Shown here: piece after piece, positions 26,401 to 34,396 of the stretch | How positions within the stretch are numbered: position 1 is the first letter of the stretch | Layout: each line of letters opens with the position of its first letter | From: Paracoccus sp. SCSIO 75233 | GTDB taxonomy: Bacteria; Pseudomonadota; Alphaproteobacteria; Rhodobacterales; Rhodobacteraceae | Direction of reading: 5' to 3' | NCBI RefSeq assembly: GCF_027912675.1 | Contig: NZ_CP115757.1 | Location: forward strand, 1,922,001 to 1,986,000 | DNA: 64,000 nucleotides | Position numbers and translations under genes: made by a program | The notes under the pieces: model-generated | What the model saw: the letters and a program-made list of their open reading frames with translations, nothing else | Database searches by the model: none | Told to the model about the DNA's origin: nothing

Positions 26401-29383
26401 CAAACGTTGGAAGTCTCAGCCCGGCGCTGCCATCGCCAGAGAACACACGGCCGCAATTGGGTCTGCGCTCCGGAATGAAATTGAAGGGAGTTTTCGCACT
26501 GGTGATGTCAATGTCCTAAGTTGCACGACGACAATGGAAATGGGCGTCGATCTTGGCGATCTGGAAGCCGTCATCTGTCGGAATGTGCCACCAGGAATTG
26601 CCAACTATCAGCAGCGGGCCGGCCGTGCGGGCCGGCGGGCCCAAGTCGCCCCGATCGCACTCACCATTGCGAAAGGCAGCCGGTATGATCAGTCTTCCTT
26701 TCTGCGCTTCGATGAATATCTGAATGCACTGCCGCACGTCCCCTACATCAATCTCGAAAACCCTAGGTTTTTTCACAGGCACCAGACTTCATGCGTATTG
26801 GCTGGTTGGTTCGGCCAGAGATTGGCAACCAGCTCTCGAACCGGATCGCCTCGTTTGCGGGATGTGCTGGCTGATCGCCTTGATGCGGCGAACCAGAAGG
26901 CTTTGCTTGAAGACTTCGCCATTTGGCTACAATCCAACGATGGCAAGATAGCGCTGAGCACCGCTGAAGGTATGTCGACCGGGATACCGACCGGCGTCGC
27001 ATTGTCCGGACAGGAACTCACACGACATGTGCGCGATGAAGCGTTTGCCCGATGGCTCGACGATGTTTGCTCACGATGGCAGACAATTGAAGCTCGCTAT
27101 CAGGATGCCGAAGCTCAAGTCGGTTCGGCGGACACCGAAGAAGAAAGACTGAGAGCGACCCGTAGAGTCCTTAATGCCGGCAAAGAGAAGCAGCTTTTCC
27201 TTGACCGGCTACTGACCGATAGCCTCTCGCGCTTGGGCATCATCCCCACCTATAGCTTCCCTGTGAGTTCCTTGACCCTGGAGGTCGTTCGAGATCGTGG
27301 GCAGGGCAAAGGAAGTGATGATATCGAACTCGCACGAGACGCGTCTCTGGCGATCTCGGAGTTCGCTCCCGGCGCGGAAACAATTGCAGGCGGGCGAGTA
27401 TGGACCAGTGCAGGAGTCTCGCGCAGAAGCTCGCATTCGGCGAATGATGTCTGGATCGACGAGGGGCAACTTCAGGTCTGCCGGCATTGCAGAAACGTAG
27501 AGCGACTGCAAAAGGATGAACCTCCTCTTGCAAGCTGTCCATCCTGTAGTGGGAGCCTGGACATGCCCCGTCGGTTTGTAGAGCCTGTCGGATTCCTGAC
27601 TAATTACAAGGATAGAGCTGGCGGGGAGCCAGGTTCCTCCCGTTTGCGCCCTCGTGCCGTGGATGAAGCTCGCCTTCTAACGAAGGCACCGTCAGATGCG
27701 ATGGCCACTACAGATATTCGTGACGTCAGCACGTTCTTTGCTTCGGCTCTTGGTTCGGACGATGCTCCGGAAGGGAAGATGATCGTGGTCAACCGAGGCC
27801 CAAATGGAACCGGCTATATGCGTTGCCCGCGGTGCGAACATGCAGAGCCAGCGCCCAAGAACTACTTTGGATTCGCCTCCGTCTCATCGAAGCATCATGA
27901 TCCACGGAACGGCAACCTTTGCCCGGTAGAGGAGCTTAAGGGCGCGACGGACCTGGCGCACACATATTCAACGGATATCAGGATCATCCGGATTGGTGTG
28001 CCGATCAATGTCCCTGAAACTGTGGCTGATGAAAATGCCTGGCGAGAGGACGTTCTACGTGGGGCAGCAGAAGCCATCAGATTGGCCGCAGCCGACATGC
28101 TTGGCACCGACCCGAGGGACTTGAGGGCGACATTTGAGATTGCGCCTCCTGGAGGTTTCGACATCATCCTGGCTGATGCGACGCCAGGTGGTGCTGGCTA
28201 TGCCCGACGATTGGTTGAGGAAAGTCGCTTCTCCGCCCGAAAGCTCTTCTTAGAGTCTCTTGAAAAGCTCAACTGCGTCAAGAAATGCCAAACCTCTTGC
28301 GTGCATTGTCTCAATGACTACTCCAACCAAATTTGGTGGGATCAGATGGACCGGCATATCTCTCGTGCGTGGTTGGAAAGGGTCGTTTCCCAATCTATCG
28401 TAAAACCAAGCCACGTCCCGGGCGACGCTATTCCTTCGAATGCACCTCTCGGGGGAGCTCTCAGGAGCAGCTTGAAAGGGCACAAGGACATCATCGCTGT
28501 GGGCGATGCGCTTTGGGGTTCAGAAGAACCTGAAACCGCTTTGGGTAGCGCTCGATCGCTTCGTGATTGGCTGGAGGACGATCAAAAGCGGCGGGCCTGG
28601 ATGGTTTACAAGGCGTTGGGAGACGAGACGCCAACCGGGACTGATCGCCAAATCGCAGAGTTGCTACGCCCGTTGGAAGATTCCGGCCGCCTCACACTGG
28701 TCAGTCTGGAAGCCGAAAAGCTGGCAGGGGCGCCAAGGCTGACGATGTTTGGAGGTGTGGTTAGCGAAGAGCTCTACGACGGTGAGGTAAAGCTGCCTCT
28801 GCTTTCCGGATCCGGGGCTGGTGTGTGTTTTCGACGTCATGGCTTGGATGACTTAGCAACTTTATGGATCACAAAGCGTATTAATGATGTCTTGAAAGCC
28901 CCATCTTCAGGGGTGTTCGCGCAACTTCTCGATCGTCTCTCGGTGCACCGTTTCCGAGCCGGTCAACCGCGTGATGTTTCTGCGGTCTTCCATGAACTGA
29001 GGGGGCAGGTCGTTGAGCTCGAAGTGCAGGACCCCTATTTGGGGGCCTCAACTCGCAACCGTGCGAAGCTGGGAGAACTCTTGTCCGCAATGCGCGGCGC
29101 GGGAGCGAGCATCGAAGCTCTGAAGTTGATTTGGAACCCGCGCAATGGAGAGGACTACACTGATACTCAGAGCAATGGGCTTCGCGCGGTGGCCGGGACA
29201 CATGTATCAGGCAGGATCGATCTAAGGCCATGGGAACCCAGTAGAGGGCAGCATTTTCACGACCGGATTGTCATCATACGGAACTGCGGTTCGGGCGCAA
29301 AGTGGCGCGTAGATGTAACGTCGGGTGTCGACAATCTCATGTCTTATCAAAAGGAATGCAGTTTGTTCATCGAGAAATCGTAG
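23477..29383 (+). CDS. druE: Druantia helicase DruE: DEAD/DEAH-type helicase with DUF1998
   Basis: A 1968-residue superfamily 2 helicase. Motif I is GTGSGKT at 123-129, motif II DELH at 270-273, motif III GTSAS near 305, motif VI QQRAGRAGRR at 1045-1054. Zinc-type cysteine pairs occur at CRSCGEPY (about 528), SCLACG, SCDSCG (about 932), CRHC/CPSC and CPRC. The DUF1998 region with PGGAGYARRLVEE and the cluster C1600, C1604, C1608, C1611 follows. A C-terminal extension (about 1740-1968) ends with H1928-D1929-R1930, like the HxK/HxR motif of phospholipase D-like folds. The size and DUF1998 fit DruE, the hallmark of Druantia. Alternatives are DISARM or Dpd helicases, but their partner genes are absent. 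Confidence 0.85.
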   Translation: MKDIFYEGFGSSAMDPLLFRKVLEARLRSFTTAAASISSVVAPELRAATNQMIQGEGLLKGPFVESLPDFQKGDSIQSLVSRGALSPLWGGMEKKAPSLWARPLHRHQQAAIGRDENYIVATGTGSGKTESFLFPLIDDLLCHGLGKPGVKAILVYPLNALATDQMFRIARLLFNELDDPGLTLGRFTGQTTPGASRVDIERDITASPSFEDAFPGANRAPSNWLLSRAEMLDTPPDILITNYAMLEHVLLLPRNRQLLRNADLRWLVLDELHTYAGAQAIEVAFLLRKLKANLGMETGRLRCVGTSASLDPERKDDLTKFAQKLFDEPFGSGDAAVITGERELHPLLREQRELKSMVAEDWVRLGEGLARLREDGALTPEEEDFHLENWNDELGDVLRLSGGDLGSALLKSLSDMSEVRVVATELHKKTSGLMLLERLAEVVFPDVGSELAEQALIALVNVAVLAVPKHSGGFPLLPARYHIAATTIEGALVELSASSPEKWSRVLAGKTGRDPLEGAPAAWPLMVCRSCGEPYVEAWDDGIRLAAIPPRNSHAERTVLRLVGAGAAALDEDEEINDDIEVVHFDPRTGQLEDGPGEGILSLQVAECVSDDHDRKKYVRSCLACGENKGAFAEPLTTIYAGDEATSAMATQTLLEALPPKPNSEAPLHGRSLLAFSDNRQDAAFFAPFLERISRVEAIRGAMIEAVRSEDDLSLTNLASEVSARLKKHRFRMFDRGDQSTHLTGTELKDRMAALVTAEVTLGGRGRASLEAYGLMSVEHDGLDKVDRRIETQLDEAGSAHLSKFVPGVTRFILMMMRQSRAISDLDGRLDLGDEAIWGRGLGSERISWELRKESNATRIRRVLPTRPRDKTRLLWVLCDRLDLSREDADRLAEACWNVMVRPRVGVLKKGSLAMVIDLDKVKLGKTSNRFSCDSCGRIASFDLGGVCLANHCKGTVSQLPESEADTTVLENYYVKRWKSQPGAAIAREHTAAIGSALRNEIEGSFRTGDVNVLSCTTTMEMGVDLGDLEAVICRNVPPGIANYQQRAGRAGRRAQVAPIALTIAKGSRYDQSSFLRFDEYLNALPHVPYINLENPRFFHRHQTSCVLAGWFGQRLATSSRTGSPRLRDVLADRLDAANQKALLEDFAIWLQSNDGKIALSTAEGMSTGIPTGVALSGQELTRHVRDEAFARWLDDVCSRWQTIEARYQDAEAQVGSADTEEERLRATRRVLNAGKEKQLFLDRLLTDSLSRLGIIPTYSFPVSSLTLEVVRDRGQGKGSDDIELARDASLAISEFAPGAETIAGGRVWTSAGVSRRSSHSANDVWIDEGQLQVCRHCRNVERLQKDEPPLASCPSCSGSLDMPRRFVEPVGFLTNYKDRAGGEPGSSRLRPRAVDEARLLTKAPSDAMATTDIRDVSTFFASALGSDDAPEGKMIVVNRGPNGTGYMRCPRCEHAEPAPKNYFGFASVSSKHHDPRNGNLCPVEELKGATDLAHTYSTDIRIIRIGVPINVPETVADENAWREDVLRGAAEAIRLAAADMLGTDPRDLRATFEIAPPGGFDIILADATPGGAGYARRLVEESRFSARKLFLESLEKLNCVKKCQTSCVHCLNDYSNQIWWDQMDRHISRAWLERVVSQSIVKPSHVPGDAIPSNAPLGGALRSSLKGHKDIIAVGDALWGSEEPETALGSARSLRDWLEDDQKRRAWMVYKALGDETPTGTDRQIAELLRPLEDSGRLTLVSLEAEKLAGAPRLTMFGGVVSEELYDGEVKLPLLSGSGAGVCFRRHGLDDLATLWITKRINDVLKAPSSGVFAQLLDRLSVHRFRAGQPRDVSAVFHELRGQVVELEVQDPYLGASTRNRAKLGELLSAMRGAGASIEALKLIWNPRNGEDYTDTQSNGLRAVAGTHVSGRIDLRPWEPSRGQHFHDRIVIIRNCGSGAKWRVDVTSGVDNLMSYQKECSLFIEKS

Positions 29384-29837
29384 TGGTGAATAGCGCCGTG
29401 TCCCGTCGACACCTTCTTCGCTAATCTTGAGGCAAGGAGGCGTTTAAGGGACGTGGACGGGTCGCGGGAAGGACGTTTCCAGGACTATGCCTTTAAACAG
29501 GGGCGCTGTGTGGATTGCGTTCCGATGGTGATGACAAATCGTGGATAGGTCTTGCTCACTAAGCACGGGGCTTCGAGCAACAAGCCCTTTTCCATCGGAA
29601 GTTTAGCTTAGACAGCGCCACGGATCATCGATTTGCCGAAATGCTGCGTGATTTACGAATGGCCGTTCTGGTGAAGCTGCGCCGCGGCGCTCGGCCATGA
29701 AGCGAAAGGTAGGTGAGGGCCGATATTCATCGACGGTTCGTCGGCGCATTCCAATGAAGTGCCTTATGTATAGTCCGACCGACAACTTTGGTCGCAACAG
29801 GTTCGCAACCTATCTCTGCCACCGGATATTGATTAGC
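29384..29837. other. Spacer after druE, no gene seen
   Basis: About 450 bases between the helicase stop and the end of the LacI-type regulator gene. Short frames exist on both strands but none has a ribosome site or a recognisable product. It is the likely right border of the accessory region; I could not find a repeat matching the left border. Confidence 0.45.
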
Positions 29838-30872
29838 CTAATCAAGGTTTTCACGAAAATAGATATGCAGGCGTGGCCGTGCGGCGTTGCCATCGGACCG
29901 GGTCAGGCGTGCTATGGCACCGTCGATAAGGGTTTCCGGTGCCAATTCAAACACCGCATCCATGCTGCAATCAATCAATGCCTTGCGCGTATCGGTGGTC
30001 AGCCCGTGCCCGATCATGACCACGTCCCGGCGGCCTCGTTCGCGCAGGGCGCGACAGATGCCACCTGACGCGCCGCCGACATTGTAGATGCCCGTCAGAT
30101 CAGGATGGCGGTCCAGAAGGTCCAGCGTCAGCCGGTAGTTCTCGCCGGGATCGTCATGGCCCTCCCGCATGGGCATCACATGAAGGTCTGGAAACATCTC
30201 TTCCATGATGCTCAGCACACCGGCTTCTCGTTCGGAGTGCGCGCGGTAATGCCGCGATCCGGCGACAAGGGCGACGGAACCGGTTCCGCCCGAGAGGCGA
30301 CCGATCAGAAGGCCAGCGGTTCGGCCGACGGCGTGATTGTCCAGCCCGACGTGATTGATACCAGAGGATAAACCGAGATCAGACACGATGGTCACAAGCC
30401 GGGTCCCACGCTCAGCGATCTCGATTGCAGCCTGCCTGACCGCCGGATGTTCGATAGCGAAAAAGGCGATGCCGTCGGCCCAGCCGGCATTGCGGCGCAG
30501 TGCTTCGGCCAGGGCGTCTGCATTGAAGCCGTCAATGAAGAAGCAGCGCAGATTTGGTGCGCCGGGCCCGCCTCCTATCCGCGCCCGCAACTTGTCGCCA
30601 AGCAGCCTCAGATAGGGATTGCCACCCGAGGGCAGCAGAAAGACGATATTCGGTGGCGGCCGTGTGGTATAGGCCGCCGCTTCCCCGGCGCTGAGCACCC
30701 CCATCTCTCGCGCCAATTCCAGCACTCGCAACCGCGTCCGTTCCTTGACGCCGCGACGCTGATTTATGATCCGGTCGACGGTCGCCAGCGACACGCCCGC
30801 AGCCCGCGCCAGATCGGGCAAGGTTGGCCGCTTTGGTGCGCCATCGGGCGGGCCGGGGACATCAGAACACAT
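29838..30872 (-). CDS. LacI-family transcriptional regulator
   Basis: About 344 residues. The N-terminal helix-turn-helix PTLPDLARAAGVSLATVDRIINQRRGVKERTRLRVLELAREMG is typical of LacI-type regulators, though the hinge helix is less conserved. The rest is a periplasmic-binding-protein fold (NIVFLLPSGGNPYLRLLGDKL, HVGLDNHAVGRTAGLLIGRL, GIYNVGGASGGICRAL), closest in style to sugar-responsive members. It is transcribed divergently from the third TRAP operon, with 145 bases between the starts, so it probably controls that operon in response to the imported sugar acid. ATG 30872 is used; no strong ribosome site is visible. Confidence 0.9.
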   Translation of the reverse strand: MCSDVPGPPDGAPKRPTLPDLARAAGVSLATVDRIINQRRGVKERTRLRVLELAREMGVLSAGEAAAYTTRPPPNIVFLLPSGGNPYLRLLGDKLRARIGGGPGAPNLRCFFIDGFNADALAEALRRNAGWADGIAFFAIEHPAVRQAAIEIAERGTRLVTIVSDLGLSSGINHVGLDNHAVGRTAGLLIGRLSGGTGSVALVAGSRHYRAHSEREAGVLSIMEEMFPDLHVMPMREGHDDPGENYRLTLDLLDRHPDLTGIYNVGGASGGICRALRERGRRDVVMIGHGLTTDTRKALIDCSMDAVFELAPETLIDGAIARLTRSDGNAARPRLHIYFRENLD

Positions 30873-31017
30873 CAAAACAACTCATTTCATTCGCTTTGAC
30901 GGATGATCCCCCGATCCATACCCTTGGTCAATATCGTTTGTGCTGCGACTCGTATGGCCATGGGAGAAGGGCCATCCGCACATCAAATCGCGTCAAACCG
31001 GTAAGGGGAGGAGACCC

Positions 31018-32034
31018 ATGACCAACCATCGTCTTCAATTCGGCCGTCGCGGCTTCATGGCGCTTGGCGCCGGCGCCGCCGCCATGACCATGCTGCCGCG
31101 TCGCGGCTTTGCGCAGACCAGCCTGCGTTACGGCCACAATAACGAACCCGCCTCGGTCGCGGGCGCTCAGGCTGACTGGTTTGCCGAGGCGCTTGGCCAG
31201 ACGTCTGGCGGCGACATCGAGGTGCAGGTTTTCCCAGCCAGTCAGCTTGGCAAGCTGCAGGAGCTGGCCGAGGCCGTGTCGCTTGGCACGATTGCCTTCT
31301 CGCATAACACGGCGGGCGCGCTCGGTTCACTTTATGAACCCTTCGCAGCACTGGATACGCCCTATCTCTACCGCGACATCGACCATCTTATGAAGGTCAC
31401 CGATGTTGACAGCCCGGTCATGCAGGAATTGAACGAGGGCCTGATCGCCGCCGCCAATGTCCGTGTGATCTATGCCCATTACTTCGGCAAGCGGAACCTG
31501 ACCTGCAACAAGGCGGTGATGTCGCCCGCCGATCTGGACGGCGTCAAGATCCGCGCCGTGCCGTTCCCGATCTATACCGCCGCCGTCGAGGGGATGGGCG
31601 CCGTCGCCGTTCCCGTCGACTGGTCCGAGGTGCCGACCGCATTGGCGACCGGCGTCGTTCAGGGGCAGGAAAATCCTGTCAATGTGGTCCTGAACGTCAA
31701 GCTGTATGAGGTGCAGTCGCATCTGATGCTGACCGGGCATATGTCGAATGCCGAAGTCGTGGTGATGAACGAGGACGTCTGGCAGGGCCTGCCCGACGCC
31801 CAGAAGGATGCCGTGCGCGAAGCTGCCCTGCAGACGCGCGAAAAGGCCACCAAGGCCATTCAGGACAATGAAGAGGCCGAAACGCAGGCGCTTCGCGATA
31901 CTGGCATGACCGTGATCGGCCCGGATGATGGCCTGCAGATCGAGGCCTTCCGCGAGGCGGTCAGCAAGGTCGTCGATGAGCGTTTCGGTTCGCAATATGG
32001 CGATCTCTACGCCAAGATCGAAGCCATTTCCTGA
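31018..32034 (+). CDS. TRAP transporter substrate-binding protein (DctP type)
   Basis: A 338-residue periplasmic receptor with a twin-arginine-like start (FGRRGFMALGAGAAAMTM, cut after GFA-Q). ATG 31018 follows GGGGAGGAG. Mature motifs are VQVFPASQLGKLQELAEAVSLGTIAF and GVKIRAVPFPIYTAAVEGMGAVAVPVDWSEVPTALATGVVQGQENP, as in receptors for sugar acids and other carboxylates. It begins the operon of permeases, VOC protein, RuBisCO-like protein and kinase, so the ligand should be the substrate of that pathway. The stop overlaps the next start (TGATGATG). Confidence 0.92.
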   Translation: MTNHRLQFGRRGFMALGAGAAAMTMLPRRGFAQTSLRYGHNNEPASVAGAQADWFAEALGQTSGGDIEVQVFPASQLGKLQELAEAVSLGTIAFSHNTAGALGSLYEPFAALDTPYLYRDIDHLMKVTDVDSPVMQELNEGLIAAANVRVIYAHYFGKRNLTCNKAVMSPADLDGVKIRAVPFPIYTAAVEGMGAVAVPVDWSEVPTALATGVVQGQENPVNVVLNVKLYEVQSHLMLTGHMSNAEVVVMNEDVWQGLPDAQKDAVREAALQTREKATKAIQDNEEAETQALRDTGMTVIGPDDGLQIEAFREAVSKVVDERFGSQYGDLYAKIEAIS

Positions 32035-32570
32035 TGATGGCCGGGGCAGACAGGCCGGGCCTTCTGCCCCGGTTGACGCATCTCGGCATCGCTGCCGGAA
32101 TGCTGCTGCTGGCACTGATGGCCGGGCTGGTCGTGCTGCAGGTGCTGGCCCGCAATTTTGCCGCGACCGGCCTGCCTTGGGCGGATGAACTTGCGCGGTT
32201 CTGCGGGATCGGGCTGGTTTTTCTGGGCGTACCAGCGCTGGCCGGGCGGCAGGTGCTGGTCTCGGTCACGATGCTGCCCGATGCCGTCAAGCCCGCTCTG
32301 CGCCGCTGGATGGTGCTGATCGCAGATATCGCGACGCTGGCGTTCGCCGTGCTGCTTTTGTGGAGCTTTGCAGAGTTCCTGCCGCGGGCTGGCAAGTTCC
32401 TGACCCCGGCGATGCGGGTTCCGAACTGGGTCTATTATTCGCTCGCATTGGCCGGCAGTCTGATGCTGGCCGCCGTCGCCCTGCAGCGCGTCATCGCCTG
32501 TCTGCGTGGCCGTGACCCCTCCGACGGCTTCCGAACCGAAGCCGATCCCCCACAGGTGCCCCAGCCATGA
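32034..32570 (+). CDS. TRAP transporter small permease (DctQ type)
   Basis: About 178 residues, four hydrophobic segments. The DctQ block reads LVVLQVLARNFAATGLPWADELARFCGIGLVFLGVPALAGRQVLVSV. The start overlaps the receptor stop by one base; either ATG 32034 or 32037 could be used. Unlike the other two TRAP operons, there is no hairpin between receptor and permease. Forms the uptake complex with the large permease, whose ATG lies 4 bases before this gene's end. Confidence 0.9.
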   Translation: MMAGADRPGLLPRLTHLGIAAGMLLLALMAGLVVLQVLARNFAATGLPWADELARFCGIGLVFLGVPALAGRQVLVSVTMLPDAVKPALRRWMVLIADIATLAFAVLLLWSFAEFLPRAGKFLTPAMRVPNWVYYSLALAGSLMLAAVALQRVIACLRGRDPSDGFRTEADPPQVPQP

Positions 32571-33844
32571 GCCTTCTGCTTCTTGCCATCTTCGCCGTGC
32601 TGCTTGTGCTTGGCGCGCCGGTCGCCGTCTGCCTGGGCCTGTCTTCTGCTGTGGTCATCGTGGTTCAGGGCCTGCCGGTGTCGGTGCTGGCGCAACGCAG
32701 TCTGAACTCGCTCGACAGCTCTCCATTGCTGGCGGTGCCGCTGTTCATCTTTGCCGCAAGCCTGCTGAACGCGACCGGCGTCACCACACAAATGTTCGAC
32801 CTCGTTCGCATGATCTTCGGTCGCATCCGTGGTGCGGTCGCACAGGTCTCGATCTTCGTTTCGCTGATCTTTTCAGGGGTTTCGGGTGCGGCGCTTGCCG
32901 ATATTGGCGCGCTTGGCAAGATTCAGGTCGACGAGATGACGCGGCAGGGCTACCGCAAGGATTTCGCCGCAGGGCTGACCGTTGCCGCGGCTACGATCGG
33001 GCCGATCTTCCCGCCGTCGATCCCGATCATCATCTATGCGTCGGTCGCCAATGTCTCGGCCGTCAAGCTGCTGATCGCCGGGATCGTACCGGCGCTGCTG
33101 CTGACCGCGTTCCTGATGATTCAGGTCGCCGTGATTGCGCGGATGCGGAGCCTGCCGCGCGACGATATCCGTCCAGGCGCGGGGGATGTGATGCGGAAAT
33201 TCATGTTCTCGCTACCGGCGCTGTTTGCACCCGTTCTGCTGATCGGCGGGCTTCTGAGCGGCTATTTCGGCCCGACCGAGGTCGCCGGCGTCACCGTGGC
33301 CTATGCAATGCTGATCGGGATTTTCGTCTATCGCAGCCTCGGGCCGCGCAAGATACTTGCTGCCCTGCGCGAGACCACGGAAGCCACGGCAAATATCCTG
33401 TTCGTGGTGGCCACGGCGGCGCTGTTTGCATGGGTCCTGACGCTGGATCAGGTGCCGATGAAGGTTTCGGCGCTGCTTCTGGGCGTGTCGGAAAATCCGT
33501 TGGTCCTGCTGCTGCTTGTGAATGTCCTGCTGCTGATCGTCGGGATGGTGCTGGAAAGCATCGCCGCGATCCTGATTATCGCGCCGATCGTTGCGCCCGC
33601 GCTGACCGCAGCCGGCGTCGACCCGTTGCAGCTTGGCATCGTCTTTGTGCTGAACCTGATGATCGGGCTGCTGACGCCGCCAGTGGGCATGAGCCTTTAC
33701 ATGATCTCAATCGTCGCCCGCATGCCCATCGGGCAGGTGATCGCGGGGGTCATGCCATTCTTCATACCGCTTATCCTGTCCCTGCTGGTCGTGACGCTGG
33801 TTCCCGCGCTGTCGACCTGGCTTCCCGAAACCCTGATGAAGTGA
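32567..33844 (+). CDS. TRAP transporter large permease (DctM type)
   Basis: A 425-residue, about 12-segment inner-membrane protein. Motifs include GAPVAVCLGLSSAVVI, SPLLAVPLFIFAASLLNATGVTTQMFDL, FSGVSGAALADIGALGKIQVDEMTRQGYRKDFAAGLTVAAA, GPIFPPSIPIIIYASVANVSAVKLLIAGIVPA and LNLMIGLLTPPVGMSLYMISIVA. It overlaps the small permease by 4 bases. The SALADIGALG variant of the usual SA-ADAAALG motif is the form seen in sugar-acid transporters of this type. Confidence 0.92.
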   Translation: MSLLLLAIFAVLLVLGAPVAVCLGLSSAVVIVVQGLPVSVLAQRSLNSLDSSPLLAVPLFIFAASLLNATGVTTQMFDLVRMIFGRIRGAVAQVSIFVSLIFSGVSGAALADIGALGKIQVDEMTRQGYRKDFAAGLTVAAATIGPIFPPSIPIIIYASVANVSAVKLLIAGIVPALLLTAFLMIQVAVIARMRSLPRDDIRPGAGDVMRKFMFSLPALFAPVLLIGGLLSGYFGPTEVAGVTVAYAMLIGIFVYRSLGPRKILAALRETTEATANILFVVATAALFAWVLTLDQVPMKVSALLLGVSENPLVLLLLVNVLLLIVGMVLESIAAILIIAPIVAPALTAAGVDPLQLGIVFVLNLMIGLLTPPVGMSLYMISIVARMPIGQVIAGVMPFFIPLILSLLVVTLVPALSTWLPETLMK

Positions 33845-33853
33845 GGCCCCGCG

Positions 33854-34393
33854 ATGAGCACCTTCCTTGGCCCGATCCGCCAGCTTGGCTATGTTGTCGA
33901 CGATATCGAGGCGGGCATGAAATACTGGTCCGAAACAATGGGCGTGGGCCCTTGGTACTACAACCCTGCCGTGCCGATTCAGGATTACACCTATGACGGG
34001 CAGCGCCATGACGTGACCAATTCAGTTGCGCTGGCGAATTCCGGCGAGATGCAGGTCGAACTGATCCAGACTCGCAGCGATACACCGTCGATGTATCGCG
34101 ACTTCAAGGATCGGGGCCTGCGTGGATTGCAGCACGTCGCGTTCTGGACACGCGATTACGACCGCGACCTGCAGATGATGCTTGATCGCGGTTTCACCCC
34201 GAAGATGAGCGGCTTTGTCGGCAAGAACGGACGCTTCGTCTATTTTGCCGAAGAACATCACCCCGGCACCTGCATTGAACTGTCCGAGGTCATGGGTCCG
34301 AAGGGACGCATGTTCGACCTGATCCGGGATGCAGCTAACGGCTGGGACGGCTCCGACCCGGTACGCCCCTTTCCCGATCTTTCCGGGGAGTAA
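33854..34393 (+). CDS. VOC-superfamily (glyoxalase/dioxygenase-like) protein
   Basis: A 179-residue cytoplasmic protein. The beginning FLGPIRQLGYVVDDIEAGMKYWSETMGVGPWYY and the second half GLRGLQHVAFWTRDYDRDLQMMLDRGF... form the two beta-alpha-beta-beta-beta units of the VOC fold; possible metal ligands are the H of LQHVAF and the E of CIELSE. It lies 9 bases after the large permease and 3 before the RuBisCO-like gene, in a tight operon. Members act as isomerases, lyases or epimerases on phosphorylated or keto compounds; here it may process an intermediate of the sugar-acid pathway. Exact reaction unknown. Confidence 0.85.
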   Translation: MSTFLGPIRQLGYVVDDIEAGMKYWSETMGVGPWYYNPAVPIQDYTYDGQRHDVTNSVALANSGEMQVELIQTRSDTPSMYRDFKDRGLRGLQHVAFWTRDYDRDLQMMLDRGFTPKMSGFVGKNGRFVYFAEEHHPGTCIELSEVMGPKGRMFDLIRDAANGWDGSDPVRPFPDLSGE

Positions 34394-34396
34394 CCA

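Noticed and set aside
23477..29383. Helicase as part of a DISARM or Dpd system
   Set aside because: Methyltransferase, drmB, queuosine-like insertion and other partner genes of those systems are absent; only the 1086-residue partner is present.
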